Part shown: positions 25,954 to 34,527 of the stretch, piece by piece
How the letters are laid out: the number at the start of each line of letters is the position of its first letter
Position numbering within the stretch: the stretch's first letter is position 1
Source of the DNA: Lysobacteraceae bacterium PS02340
GTDB lineage: Bacteria > Pseudomonadota > Gammaproteobacteria > Xanthomonadales > Xanthomonadaceae
Direction: 5' to 3'
Assembly: GCA_029959605.1 (NCBI GenBank)
Contig: JASCOC010000004.1
Coordinates: 62,001 to 126,000, forward strand
Length of the DNA stretch: 64,000 nt
Program-made: the position numbers and the translations under genes
Notes under the pieces: model-generated
What the model saw: only the letters and a program-made list of their open reading frames with translations
The model's database searches: none
Told to the model about the DNA's origin: nothing

Positions 25954-27095
25954 CCCAGGACACCGCCTATCCCACGCACGTGCCGTCGACGACGCCGGTG
26001 ACCGACGATGCCGCGTTGCAGTCGCTGGGCCTGGTGCCCGCCGACCGCGCCGACATCGAGGTCGTCGGCCGCAGCCTCGCGGATATCACGCCCGGCAATC
26101 TGCACGTGTTCGGTCGCGACGCGGCGAGCAAGACCGCGGCGTTCTCCAGCCAGCTGCTCGACCAGGTGCGCAACAGCGATCTCGACGCGACCGGCGACAA
26201 GCTCGGCGAAGTCGTGCGGATCGCGCGCGCGCTCGATCTCGGCAGCTTCGCCGGCCGGTCCAAGGTGCCGGTGCTCGGGCGCCTGATCGACAGGATGCGT
26301 TCCGGCCGCGACGAGCTGGTGCAGAAGTTCAGCAACACCAACCAGCAGATCGAGCGGCTGATGGGCGATGTCGGCCGCCAGCAGGATTTGCTGACGCGCC
26401 GCATCACCGACTTCGACCGCATGCACGACGTCGTGCTCGACGAACGCCGCGCGCTGGGCGTGCACGTGATCGCGGGCCGCGAGCGGCTGGCGAGCCTGGC
26501 CGCAGAACAGGCGACGCTGGCCGGTGCGGAAGATCCGCAGTCGCGCACGCGCCGCGCCGAGATCGAGAATGCGGTCCGCTTGCTCGACAAGCGCGTCGGC
26601 GATCTGCTGGTGATGCAGCACGCGGCCGACCAGTCGCTGCCGATGATCCGCCTGATCCAGGCCAATGCGATCCAGCTGGTGGAGAAGTTCAACACCGTCC
26701 GCAACATCACGATTCCGTCGTGGAAGCGCCAGTTCGCCATCCAGCTGTCGCTGGGTGAGCAGAAGAACGCGGTGGAACTGTCGAACGCGATCGACGACGC
26801 CACCAACGAACTGATGCGCAGCAATGCCGACCTGCTGCGTCAGACCTCGGTCGAGACGGCGAAGGCCAACCAGCGCGCCGTCATCGACATCGGCACGCTG
26901 CGCCATGTGCACGAGCAGCTGATCCAGACGGTCGAGGAAGTCCGCAGCATCCATCGCGACGGCATGCAGCAGCGCCGCGAAGCAGAAGGCGAACTCGCGC
27001 GTTTGCGCGACGACGTGCAGAAGCGGTTGGCGGCGCCGACGGAAGGGTCTGACGCAAAGCACGCACAGGTGATTCAGTCCGCTCGCGGAACTTGA
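25950..27095 (+). CDS. telA: TelA / toxic anion resistance family protein
   Basis: A 381-residue soluble helical protein of the TelA (KlaA) family, named from plasmid tellurite-resistance loci but of unresolved chemistry. Family landmarks are the GLVPADRADIEVVGRSLADI N-terminus, VPVLGRLIDRMRSGRDELVQ, LVEKFNTVRNITIPSWKRQF (W258) and SNAIDDATNELMRSNADLLR. It overlaps the upstream gene by 4 bases, so ATPase, small protein and TelA are translationally coupled. No TerC/TerD/TerZ genes lie nearby, which argues against a classic tellurite operon and for a stress or membrane-integrity role with the flotillin. Confidence 0.9.
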   Translation: MTQDTAYPTHVPSTTPVTDDAALQSLGLVPADRADIEVVGRSLADITPGNLHVFGRDAASKTAAFSSQLLDQVRNSDLDATGDKLGEVVRIARALDLGSFAGRSKVPVLGRLIDRMRSGRDELVQKFSNTNQQIERLMGDVGRQQDLLTRRITDFDRMHDVVLDERRALGVHVIAGRERLASLAAEQATLAGAEDPQSRTRRAEIENAVRLLDKRVGDLLVMQHAADQSLPMIRLIQANAIQLVEKFNTVRNITIPSWKRQFAIQLSLGEQKNAVELSNAIDDATNELMRSNADLLRQTSVETAKANQRAVIDIGTLRHVHEQLIQTVEEVRSIHRDGMQQRREAEGELARLRDDVQKRLAAPTEGSDAKHAQVIQSARGT

Positions 27096-27217
27096 GCACC
27101 TCTCCCTTCGGGAGAGGTCGACGCGCACAGCGCGTCGGGTGAGGGCAGGGCGGCGCGCAGCCATCAAAAGCGCCCGCATCCGCCCTCCGGGCACCTTCCC
27201 CCGGAGGGGGAAGGAAA
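27095..27217. repeat. dispersed intergenic repeat A, copy 1 (two hairpins; probable bidirectional terminator)
   Basis: Lies between convergent telA and hemE. It has a left hairpin CCTCTCCC/GGGAGAGG (27099-27117) and a right hairpin CCTTCCCCC/GGGGGAAGG (27194-27214), flanking TCGACGCGCACAGCGCGTCG and a variable centre. The reverse complement matches copy 2 at 40640-40780 in both outer blocks (GGTGCCCGGAGGGCGGATG and CCCTCACCCGACGCG) but not in the middle. Confidence 0.8.
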
Positions 27218-27238
27218 CACACGTCGCACTCGCAGGAA

Positions 27239-28312
27239 TCAGCGCGCGCTGTACGCGTGTACCTCGTCGACCAGAACCCCGACGTGATCGGGGTTCATGT
27301 CCGGCGACATGCCGTGGCCGAGGTTGAAGACGTGGCCGTCGCGCGAGCCGCCATTGCCGTGTGCGTAGCTGTCGAGGGCGTGGCGAACCTGGGCGCGGAT
27401 CGCATCCGGGGCGCCGTACAGCGTGGTGGGATCGAGGTTTCCCTGCAGGGCGACGCGGCCTTCCGTGCGACGCGCGGCGTCGCCCAGTTCGATCAGCCAG
27501 TCGACGCCGACGCCTTCGGCGCCGGAGCGCGAGAGCTCGTCGAGATACGCGGCATTGCCCTTGCCGAACAGGATCAGCGGCGTGCGCCCGGCGCCGTCGC
27601 CACGCTGCAGTTCCTGCGCGATGCGGGTCAGGTACGGCAATGAGAACTCGCGGTACATCGCCGGCGACAGCACGCCGCCCCAGGTGTCGAACACCTGCAG
27701 CGCCTGCGCACCGGCCGCGCGCTGCGCGGCGAGATACGCGATCACCGCATCGGTGTTGACCGACAGCAATGCGTGCAGCGCCTTCGGATCATTGAGCGCC
27801 ATCGCCTTGATGCGGGCGAAATCCTTGCTGCCGCCGCCTTCGACCATGTAGCAGGCGAGCGTCCACGGGCTGCCGGAGAAGCCGATCAGCGGCACGCGGC
27901 CGTCGAGCTCGCGGCGGATCGTGCGCACCGCGTCCATCACATAACGCAGGTCCGTTTCCATGTCCGGCACGCCGAGCTTCGCGATGCTGGCCGCGTCACG
28001 CACCGGGTGGCGGAACTTCGGGCCTTCGCCTTCGACGAAATACAGGTCCAGACCCATCGCATCGGGAATGGTCAGGATGTCGGAGAACAGGATCGCCGCG
28101 TCGAGATCGAAGCGCGCCAGCGGCTGCAGCGTGACTTCGCAGGCGAAGTCGGGATTCTTCGCCATCGCCAGGAAGCTGCCGGCGGCCTTGCGCGATGCGC
28201 GGTACTCGGGCAGGTAACGGCCGGCCTGGCGCATCAGCCAGACGGGCGTGCGGTCGACGGGTTCGCGGCGAAGCGCGCGGAGGAAACGGTCGTTCTTCAG
28301 GACGGCGGACAT
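27239..28312 (-). CDS. hemE: uroporphyrinogen decarboxylase
   Basis: A 357-residue cytosolic enzyme converting uroporphyrinogen III to coproporphyrinogen III in heme synthesis. The N-terminal signature [19 protein letters not shown] contains the catalytic arginine region; [17 protein letters not shown] carries the conserved aspartate. [28 protein letters not shown] and [10 protein letters not shown] are all family hallmarks, and the length is standard. A WGR-domain gene lies just upstream on the same strand, 39 bases away. HemE converges with telA across repeat A. Confidence 0.98.
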   Translation of the reverse strand: MSAVLKNDRFLRALRREPVDRTPVWLMRQAGRYLPEYRASRKAAGSFLAMAKNPDFACEVTLQPLARFDLDAAILFSDILTIPDAMGLDLYFVEGEGPKFRHPVRDAASIAKLGVPDMETDLRYVMDAVRTIRRELDGRVPLIGFSGSPWTLACYMVEGGGSKDFARIKAMALNDPKALHALLSVNTDAVIAYLAAQRAAGAQALQVFDTWGGVLSPAMYREFSLPYLTRIAQELQRGDGAGRTPLILFGKGNAAYLDELSRSGAEGVGVDWLIELGDAARRTEGRVALQGNLDPTTLYGAPDAIRAQVRHALDSYAHGNGGSRDGHVFNLGHGMSPDMNPDHVGVLVDEVHAYSAR

Positions 28313-28351
28313 CGGGACTGGAATTTCCTGGTGGAGGCGGTGGTTGCGCGG

Positions 28352-28606
28352 TCAGGCCGGCGCGTCGCTGCCGCGGGCGAACATCAACTGGAAGCCGCGT
28401 TTGAGCTGCGCATCGCGCGCGGCTTCGAGCGCCTTGATCGCGCTGGGCTGGTCGAGGAACTGGTCGCGCCGCAAGGTGCTGCGGCCGCCGACCTGGCCGG
28501 TTTCGCGCAACAGCACCCAGCCGCCCAGCAGATCGGGCTGCAGGGTCAGCTGCACGAATCGCGGGGATTCGTGGCCGTCGGGGTGCTGCTGCAGGAACAG
28601 GCGCAT
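28352..28606 (-). CDS. WGR domain protein, stand-alone
   Basis: An 84-residue protein consisting almost wholly of one WGR domain. It has PRFVQLTLQPDLLGGWVLLR followed by ETGQVGGRSTLRRDQFLDQ and AIKALEAARDAQLKRGFQL, where GGW..RETG and GG correspond to the W-G-R core in a variant form. WGR domains bind nucleic acid ends or ADP-ribose-linked proteins in PARPs and in bacterial YehF/MolR-type proteins; stand-alone copies have no assigned function. It sits between aroB and hemE on the same strand, 26 bases after the aroB stop. Confidence 0.82.
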   Translation of the reverse strand: MRLFLQQHPDGHESPRFVQLTLQPDLLGGWVLLRETGQVGGRSTLRRDQFLDQPSAIKALEAARDAQLKRGFQLMFARGSDAPA

Positions 28607-28632
28607 GACGCCGATTGTACGGCGTGCCGTGT

Positions 28633-29727
28633 TCAGGCCTCTTGCAGGACCGATAGAACGGACGATTCCGGCACGTCGCTCAGTACTTCCGCGCGCCCGG
28701 CGCCGCGCCAGACGATGAAGCGCAGGCCGCCGGCGACCGCCTTCTTGTCCAGGCGCATGTGTGCGAGCAGGCGCTCGGGGTCGAGGCCGGCCGGCACGTC
28801 GACCGGCAACTGCAGACGCACCAGCAGATCGCGCAGGCGCTGCGTGTCCGCTGCCGGCGCCAGACCCAGCGCTTCCGACAAGCGCGCTGCGAGCACCATG
28901 CCGACCGCGACCGCCTCGCCGTGGTTGAGGCCGCCATAGCCCTGCTCGGTCTCGATCGAGTGACCGAAGGTGTGGCCGAGATTGAGCAGGGCGCGTTCGC
29001 CATGTTCGAACGGGTCGCGCGCGACAATCGCCGCCTTGTGCGCGCAGCTGCGTGCGATGGCTTCGGCCAGCGCAGCGTCGTCCATCGCCAGCAGCGCGTT
29101 GGCATGGTCGTCGAGCCAGTCGAGGAAGTCCGCATCGCCCAGCGCGCCGTACTTCACCACTTCGGCCAGGCCGGCGCGCAGTTCACGGGGCGGTAATGTG
29201 CGCAGCGCGGCGGTATCGGCAATCACCGCGCGCGGCGGGTGGAAGGCGCCGACGAGGTTCTTGCCCTGCGGCAGGTCAACCGCGGTCTTCCCGCCGACCG
29301 ACGAGTCCACCATCGCCAGCAGCGTGGTCGGCAGTTGCACGCAGTCGATGCCGCGCATCCAGCAGGCCGCGGCGAAGCCGGCGAGATCGCCGATCACGCC
29401 GCCGCCGAGTGCGAACAGCGTGGCGTCGCGGCGCATACGGGCATCGGCGAGCGCAGTCGTGACCTCGGCGAAATGCGCAAGCGTCTTCGCGGCCTCGCCT
29501 GGCGGCAGCACGTGCCGGTGGATCCGCAGGTCCGGGCGCGCGCCCTGCAGTGCGGCAGTGACGCGATCGACATACAGCGGCGCGACGTGCGCGTCGCTGA
29601 CCAGCATCGCATCGCGTCCGCGCACGCTGCGCGCCAGCAGCGCACCGTCGTCGAGGAGGCCGGGGCCGATGTGGATGGTGTAAGGCGTATCGCCGGCGAC
29701 GGCGACCTCTCGGGCACTGGTGGTCAT
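28633..29727 (-). CDS. aroB: 3-dehydroquinate synthase
   Basis: A 364-residue NAD- and zinc-dependent enzyme that cyclises DAHP to 3-dehydroquinate in the shikimate pathway. The ATG at 29727 ([20 protein letters not shown]) gives the usual length; longer in-frame sequence upstream is antiparallel noise within aroK. Signatures are [50 protein letters not shown], and the metal ligands in [13 protein letters not shown] and [12 protein letters not shown]. aroK lies 52 bases upstream, the usual aroKB pairing. Confidence 0.97.
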   Translation of the reverse strand: MTTSAREVAVAGDTPYTIHIGPGLLDDGALLARSVRGRDAMLVSDAHVAPLYVDRVTAALQGARPDLRIHRHVLPPGEAAKTLAHFAEVTTALADARMRRDATLFALGGGVIGDLAGFAAACWMRGIDCVQLPTTLLAMVDSSVGGKTAVDLPQGKNLVGAFHPPRAVIADTAALRTLPPRELRAGLAEVVKYGALGDADFLDWLDDHANALLAMDDAALAEAIARSCAHKAAIVARDPFEHGERALLNLGHTFGHSIETEQGYGGLNHGEAVAVGMVLAARLSEALGLAPAADTQRLRDLLVRLQLPVDVPAGLDPERLLAHMRLDKKAVAGGLRFIVWRGAGRAEVLSDVPESSVLSVLQEA

Positions 29728-29779
29728 GCGATCCGGATACAGGTGGGGGATGTGGCCGGCGCGACGTTTGTGGCGCGGC

Positions 29780-30373
29780 TCATGAGGCGTGGGTCGACGC
29801 CACGTCGGCGGCGGCGTCGGAAATGACTGTTTCGACGCTGCCTGCGGGCGGATGCCAGTGCGCCTCGACCAGATGGCCGAGCTGGGCGGCGGCCTCGTTG
29901 CAGGCATGCGGCCCGGTGTCGAAACGCAGATGTGCAGCGTCGGCGTACAGCGGCGCGCGTTCGATGGCGAGATGCTGCAGCACTTCGGTGCGGTCGTCGC
30001 CCGCGAGCAGTGGTCGCGTGCGGTCGCGCGCCAGCCGTGCGAGCTGGGCGTCGACGTCGGCATGCATGTGCACGACGAACCCGCGCGACCGCAGCAGGGC
30101 GCGGTTGGCGGGATTGAGCACCGCGCCGCCACCGGTGGCGATCACCTGGCCGCTGCCGGCGAGGATATCCACCAGGGTCGCCCGCTCGCGCGCGCGGAAG
30201 CCGGCTTCGCCTTCGCACTCGAAGATCGTCGCGATCCGCGCACCGGTACGAACCTCGATCTCGTGGTCGACGTCGACGAAGACCACGCCGAACCGCGCCG
30301 CGAGGCGACGGCCGATCGAGGACTTGCCGGCGCCCATCGGACCGACGAGCACGAGGTTGGGGGCGGTGTGCAT
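29780..30373 (-). CDS. aroK: shikimate kinase
   Basis: A 197-residue P-loop kinase that phosphorylates shikimate at O3. Walker [13 protein letters not shown] is at residues ~11-22; [12 protein letters not shown] has the shikimate-binding aspartate, [10 protein letters not shown] the adjacent arginine, and [10 protein letters not shown] the conserved GGG loop. The C-terminal ~25 residues ([18 protein letters not shown]) extend slightly beyond the E. coli protein. It begins just downstream (in its own direction) of a 736-base intergenic region rich in repeats, which must hold its promoter. Confidence 0.96.
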   Translation of the reverse strand: MHTAPNLVLVGPMGAGKSSIGRRLAARFGVVFVDVDHEIEVRTGARIATIFECEGEAGFRARERATLVDILAGSGQVIATGGGAVLNPANRALLRSRGFVVHMHADVDAQLARLARDRTRPLLAGDDRTEVLQHLAIERAPLYADAAHLRFDTGPHACNEAAAQLGHLVEAHWHPPAGSVETVISDAAADVASTHAS

Positions 30374-30500
30374 GGCTGCATGCTAGCAGCGGGGGCGGGA
30401 GGCGCCGAACGTTGCAGGCGCAAGTTTTGGCGCGCAGTTCCCGATTCGCGCGGCTCTGCGTTTGGCTTCTGTGGCTCAGACGTCATCTGGCAGGTCGTAG

Positions 30501-30731
30501 ACCCGAAGGGCGGCGGGCATGGATGCCCGCCGTTTTTCGACCGAAGCAGGATGCCGAGTCGAAAAATCCCGGGACAAATGACACGCCGGATTTGTTTCGT
30601 CGGGGCTGACCCTGCTCTTTGGTTCCGTTTCTTTGACTCGCATCTTCAATGATCGCCCCTTCGGGGCCGGCTTCGCCGTTCGCACTGCGTGCGTGGGGCC
30701 AGCAAAAGAAATGAACCGCCTCGCCGCAAGG
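30501..30731 (+). repeat. dispersed intergenic repeat B, copy 1
   Basis: Marked by CGGCGGGCAT-GG-ATGCCCGCCG (30511-30532, a perfect palindrome), then GCAGGATGCCGAGTCG, CTTTGGTTCCGTTTCTTT and CAAAAGAAATGAAC. These blocks occur in the same order in copy 2 on the other strand. Copy 1 carries about 65 extra bases between the last two blocks. Confidence 0.8.
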
Positions 30732-30809
30732 TGGATGGAGGCGTTTGATTTTTGGGTTTTATGCTCTACGCAAACACGCAGGCGTAGATCAACCGCTTTC
30801 GTCCGCTGA

Positions 30810-30979
30810 CGCGGCCGAGTTCATTTCTTTTGGTGGACGCCAAAAGAAACGGAACCAAAGAAAAACGTCTCCCCGACACGTCCACAGCCCACGGCGTGGC
30901 GTACGCCGGAATTTTCCGACTCGGCATCCTGCCTCGGTCGGAAAACGCCGCCCATCCATGGGCGGCGCCCTCCGGGTTA
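30810..30979 (-). repeat. dispersed intergenic repeat B, copy 2 (inverted)
   Basis: Read on the minus strand it has the same block order as copy 1: a 10-bp-arm palindrome at 30946-30967, then GCAGGATGCCGAGTCGG, CTTTGGTTCCGTTTCTTTT and CCAAAAGAAATGAAC. The palindrome's base sequence differs from copy 1, but pairing is kept. The two copies face each other and could pair into a large stem. Confidence 0.8.
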
Positions 30980-31109
30980 GGGCGTGCACGTTTGCGTTTC
31001 GATTTAGCAACGGCAACGGCCAACACAACGGCAACGGCCTCAGCAGCCGTAGGTCAAATCCACCGAAGCGGAGATTGTGTCCGCGGCGGAGCGCGAGCCA
31101 GCCGCAGGC

Positions 31110-31919
31110 TCACCCCGCCAGAACAATTCCCCGCTCGGCATCGAGCGTCACCACCACATCCGCCAGACCCGGCAACGTCCGCAACGCTTGCCGGCTCACC
31201 CGCTCGTAGTGCTGTACGAACCGGGCGACGCCGGCCGCGTCCATGCCACCACGCCCCGGCTCGGCCGCCTGCAGCGCCTGTTCCTGCTGGAGGCGCCAGT
31301 CGAAAACGACCTCGAAGCCGGGCGGTTGCAGGAACAGCAGGCGATCGAGGCCGGCCCACAGTGCGGGGTAGTCGCGGGCGAGGGCGGTGTTGCACCAGCG
31401 GCGCCAGGTGCCGGTGGGGTCTTCGTCGCGTTCCAGGGTGTTGACCGGCTCGACGAGCGCGCTCGCGGGTTCGGCCGGCGTGCCGACGCACCAGCCTTCG
31501 AACAGCAGCAGGTCGAGGCCCTGCACCATCGGCCAGCCTGCTTCCGGCAGGCGCCGGTCGCCGAGCTTGTCGAAGCGCGGCAGGCGGGTCGGGGTGCCGG
31601 CGCGCACGGCGTCGAATGCGGCGAGGCCCAGTGCGACTTCGTGGGTGCCGGGCGGGCCGCGGGTCGCGAGCAGCGGATGCACCTCGCGGGCGAGCGCCTG
31701 GCGGGCGTCGCGATCCAGATACAGATCGTCGAGCGAGAGCACGGCAGCGCGCAGCCCACGTGCTTCGGCGGCGCGGACGACCTGGGCGGCAAGGGTGGAT
31801 TTGCCGGTGCCCTGCAGACCACTGATGCCCAGCACGCGCGGCGCGCCGCCGGCCCGCAGGCCGGTGAGCAGGGAGTCGACGAGGGTGTCGGGCCAAGGCG
31901 AGGAGGGCGTGGCGTGCAT
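31110..31919 (-). CDS. D-glycerate 3-kinase-like P-loop kinase
   Basis: A 269-residue protein of the plant-type glycerate kinase / yeast Tda10 group. Walker A GLQGTGKST is at residues ~34-42. SLDDLYLDRDARQALA then EVHPLLATRGPPGTHEV is the characteristic substrate segment, FDKLGDRRLPEAGWP and LLLFEGWCVG follow, and WRLQQEQAL lies near the end. Family members phosphorylate D-glycerate at O3; the bacterial substrate is not certain. It is a single gene, divergent from pdxH with 76 bases between starts. Confidence 0.85.
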   Translation of the reverse strand: MHATPSSPWPDTLVDSLLTGLRAGGAPRVLGISGLQGTGKSTLAAQVVRAAEARGLRAAVLSLDDLYLDRDARQALAREVHPLLATRGPPGTHEVALGLAAFDAVRAGTPTRLPRFDKLGDRRLPEAGWPMVQGLDLLLFEGWCVGTPAEPASALVEPVNTLERDEDPTGTWRRWCNTALARDYPALWAGLDRLLFLQPPGFEVVFDWRLQQEQALQAAEPGRGGMDAAGVARFVQHYERVSRQALRTLPGLADVVVTLDAERGIVLAG

Positions 31920-31995
31920 CGGGGCACGATAGCGCGGCCTGCGCGTGCTGCGCCGCGGTTCGACATCGCAGTGCTCGAGCGGCGATCATCGAGGC

Positions 31996-32604
31996 ATGAG
32001 CACTGCCACCACGACCCTGCTGTCCGAAGCCCTCGACACCTTCGCCACTTTGTTCGACGAGGCGCAGGCCGCAGGCGAACCCGATCGCACCGCGATGACC
32101 GTCGCCACTGCCGCGCTCGATGGTCGCCCGTCGGCGCGCACCGTGCTGCTCAAGGCCTGGGACGAGCGCGGTTTCGTGTTCTACACGCATCTCGACGGCC
32201 GCAAGGGCCGCGAGCTGCAGGAAAACCCGCATGCGGCGCTGCTGTTCCACTGGCCGCGCGTGCGCAAGGGGGTGCAGGTGCGGATCGAAGGGCCTGTGGT
32301 GATCGTCGCCGACGACGAGGCCGATGCGTATTTCGCCTCGCGCCCGCGCGGCAGCCAGCTGGGCGCGTGGGCGTCGAAGCAGTCCGAGGTGCTCGATACG
32401 CGCGAGACCTTCGAGCAACGCCTGGCCGATCTCGAACGCGAGTTCGAAGGCCGCGACGTGCCGCGTCCGCAGCGCTGGTCGGGCCTGCGCGTGCGCCCGG
32501 ATCGCGTCGAGTTCTGGTACGGCGCCGAGTACCGACTGCACGAGCGCTGGCTCTACGAGTGCGACTGCGCCGGCGATTGCCGCAAGCGGATGCTGTATCC
32601 GTGA
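31996..32604 (+). CDS. pdxH: pyridoxamine/pyridoxine 5'-phosphate oxidase
   Basis: A 202-residue FMN enzyme making pyridoxal 5'-phosphate, the cofactor needed by several enzymes here (the MetB-type enzyme, YggS). FMN- and substrate-binding motifs are [62 protein letters not shown] and the C-terminal [18 protein letters not shown]. The ATG at 31996 gives a standard N-terminus; GAGGC upstream is a weak ribosome site. Divergent from the glycerate-kinase-like gene. Confidence 0.97.
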   Translation: MSTATTTLLSEALDTFATLFDEAQAAGEPDRTAMTVATAALDGRPSARTVLLKAWDERGFVFYTHLDGRKGRELQENPHAALLFHWPRVRKGVQVRIEGPVVIVADDEADAYFASRPRGSQLGAWASKQSEVLDTRETFEQRLADLEREFEGRDVPRPQRWSGLRVRPDRVEFWYGAEYRLHERWLYECDCAGDCRKRMLYP

Positions 32605-32617
32605 GATCGAGCGCCCG

Positions 32618-33007
32618 ATGAAATCCGTGGTCGCCGCCGTGTCGCCCGAGGCCTACGTCGCTGCGCTCGACGGCTGGAGACGGACGCAGGTCGAGACGCT
32701 GCGCGACGCGGTGCGCGCTGCCGGGCCGTTGGAAGAACGCATCAAATGGGGGCATCCGGTCTATCTGCACGGCGGTCCCGTGCTGCTGATCCGGGCAGAG
32801 GAGGCGCGTGTGCTGTTCGGCTTCTGGCGGGGCGCACGGCTGCGCGAGATCGAGCCACGGCTCAAGCGCGGCGGCAAGTACGAGATGGCGACCCTCACGC
32901 TCGTCGAGGGTGACGCGCTCGACGCGGCCGTCGCGACGCGGCTGGCCGCGGAGGCCATCGCGCTCAATGCGCGCCTGGGCGATCCGACCGCGCTGCCGGG
33001 ACGCTGA
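32618..33007 (+). CDS. DUF1801 family protein (YdhG-like)
   Basis: A 129-residue small protein of the YdhG/DUF1801 fold. The identifying parts are TLRDAVRAAGPLEERIKWGHPVYLHGG (read in two halves), LFGFWRGARLREIEP and KRGGKYEMATLTL. The family is widespread and structurally related to frataxin-like or PKHD-type small folds, but has no agreed function. It starts 13 bases after pdxH and 4 bases before the BtuF-like gene, so the three are probably co-transcribed. Confidence 0.85.
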   Translation: MKSVVAAVSPEAYVAALDGWRRTQVETLRDAVRAAGPLEERIKWGHPVYLHGGPVLLIRAEEARVLFGFWRGARLREIEPRLKRGGKYEMATLTLVEGDALDAAVATRLAAEAIALNARLGDPTALPGR

Positions 33008-33011
33008 GCCG

Positions 33012-33809
33012 ATGTCCGGGCCGCGCCGCATCGTCTGCCTGACCGAGGAGCCGACCGAAGTCCTGTACGCGCTCGGCGAGCAGGACCGCATCGTCGGCAT
33101 CAGCGGTTTCACCGTGCGGCCGCCGCAGGCGCGCAAGGAGAAGCCCAAGGTCAGTGCGTTCACCAGCGCGAAGATCGACGAGATCCTCAAGCTCGAGCCG
33201 GATTTCGTCGTCGGTTTTTCCGACATCCAGGCCGATATCGCCGCCGAACTGGTGCGCCGCGGGGTCGAGGTGTGGATCAGCAATCACCGCAGCGTCGACG
33301 GCATCGTCGATTACGTGCGCCGCCTGGGCGCACTGGTCGGCTGCGCAGCGCGTGCCGATGCGTATGCGGACGGGCTGCGCCGCGGACTGGACGCGATCGA
33401 GGCGGACAGCGCGCGTCTGCCACTCCGCCCGCGCGTCTATTTCGAGGAGTGGGACGAGCCGATCATCACCGGCATCCGCTGGGTCGCCGAACTGGTGCGC
33501 ATCGCCGGCGGCAACGACGTGTTCCCGGAACTGTCGATCGAGCCGCTGGCGAAGGCGCGCATTCTCGCCAACGGTGATCCGGTGATCGAGCGCGCGCCGG
33601 ACATCATTCTCGGGTCGTGGTGCGGCAAGAAATTCCGCCCCGAGCGCGTCGCCGCGCGGCCGGGCTGGGATGCGATCCCGGCGGTCCGCGATGGCGAACT
33701 GCACGAGATCAAATCGCCGCTGATCCTGCAGCCAGGTCCCGCGGCACTGACCGATGGCGTGACTGCGATCGCGCGGATCGTGCAGGTTTGGGCGCACGCG
33801 CGGCGCTGA
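33012..33809 (+). CDS. BtuF-like helical-backbone metal/cobalamin-binding protein without signal peptide
   Basis: A 265-residue protein of the periplasmic-binding fold that carries B12 or iron chelates: RRIVCLTEEPTEVLYALGEQ, VGISGFTVRPP, KIDEILKLEPDFVVGFSDIQ, VYFEEWDEPIITGIRWVAEL and GGNDVFPELS. It starts directly with the domain (MSGPRRIVCL), with no signal peptide or lipobox, and no permease or ATPase gene is nearby. A start further upstream would overlap the DUF1801 gene and gives no leader. It may be a cytosolic cobamide or corrinoid-binding protein. Confidence 0.85.
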   Translation: MSGPRRIVCLTEEPTEVLYALGEQDRIVGISGFTVRPPQARKEKPKVSAFTSAKIDEILKLEPDFVVGFSDIQADIAAELVRRGVEVWISNHRSVDGIVDYVRRLGALVGCAARADAYADGLRRGLDAIEADSARLPLRPRVYFEEWDEPIITGIRWVAELVRIAGGNDVFPELSIEPLAKARILANGDPVIERAPDIILGSWCGKKFRPERVAARPGWDAIPAVRDGELHEIKSPLILQPGPAALTDGVTAIARIVQVWAHARR

Positions 33810-33909
33810 GCGCGGCCGGGTTCCCGGAACGGTGGGTTGCACCATCGTCGCCCCGCGCACCGGGCGACGCGCCTAGCATGGCGCCTCCCCACACCGCAGG
33901 TGCAGTCCC

Positions 33910-34527
33910 ATGCAGCGCATCGCCCTTCTCGGCATCACCGGACGCGCGGGCTCGCGTATCGCCAGCGAACTGCTGGCGCGCGGCCATCGCGTCACCGGCA
34001 TCGCCCGCAACACCTCCGACACCCAGGCCCAGGCCGGCCTGACCCTGCAATCGGCCGACGCTTCGCGCGCCGATGCCATCGCGCCGCTGCTGCAGGGCCA
34101 CGACGTGGTGGTCAGCGCGACGCGCTTCGATGGCGGCCCGACCGCCGACGTGCTGCTCGATGCCGTGCGCGAGGCCGGCGTGCGTCGCCTGCTCGTCGTC
34201 GGTGGCGCCGGCAGTCTGGAAGTCGCGCCGGGCGTGGCCCTGATCGACACGCCGGAATTCCCGGAGATCTACAAGGCCGAAGCCGGCGCGGGCCGCAGCT
34301 TCCTCGACACGCTGCGCGGCGCCGACGACGTCGACTGGACCTTCGTCTCGCCCGGCGCGGTGTTCGAACCCGGCACGCGCACCGGCGCATTCCGCACCGG
34401 CGGCGATGCCCTGCTGGTCGATGCGGACGGCAACAGCGCGGTCTCGATGGAGGACTATGCGATCGCGTTCGCCGACGAGATCGAACATCCCGCCCACGTG
34501 CGCGAGCGTTTCAGCGTGGCGTACTGA
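33910..34527 (+). CDS. NAD(P)-binding oxidoreductase (NmrA / YwnB-like, short SDR)
   Basis: A 205-residue atypical SDR. The N-terminal Rossmann loop is GITGRAGSRIASELLARGH, followed by VTGIARNTSD, DVVVSATRFDGG, LLVVGGAGSLEVAPGVALID and DWTFVSPGAVFEPG, as in flavin-reductase-like YwnB/YhfK proteins. No catalytic YxxxK is evident, so it may bind NADPH as a sensor or reductase. The stop overlaps the following SMR gene start (TGATG), tying it to the transporter pair. Confidence 0.85.
   Translation: MQRIALLGITGRAGSRIASELLARGHRVTGIARNTSDTQAQAGLTLQSADASRADAIAPLLQGHDVVVSATRFDGGPTADVLLDAVREAGVRRLLVVGGAGSLEVAPGVALIDTPEFPEIYKAEAGAGRSFLDTLRGADDVDWTFVSPGAVFEPGTRTGAFRTGGDALLVDADGNSAVSMEDYAIAFADEIEHPAHVRERFSVAY

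Larger units (their letters stand above)
30374..31109. other. 736-base intergenic region with inverted repeat pair, no gene
   Basis: It separates the aroK start from the glycerate-kinase-like stop. It holds repeat B in two opposed copies (30501-30731 and 30810-30979), an AT-richer stretch near 30740-30790, and a short duplication of ACAACGGCAACGGCC near 31015-31055. Open frames across it lack codon bias and recur with the repeat in both copies, so I do not call a gene. The aroK promoter is expected within 30374-30500. Confidence 0.7.

Noticed and set aside
30412-31034. Short open frames in the aroK upstream region, sharing an RMPSRKIP-like peptide in both copies
   Set aside because: The similarity follows from repeat B itself, frames are not coding-biased and have no ribosome sites. 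Similar small annotated peptides are known artefacts of such repeats.
30374-31109. Insertion sequence or miniature transposon
   Set aside because: No transposase and no target-site duplication seen; the two inverted copies are imperfect and carry unequal spacers.
33810-33909. Guanidine riboswitch before the SMR operon
   Set aside because: The 100-base gap lacks recognisable conserved guanidine-I or -III elements; no basis to call one.
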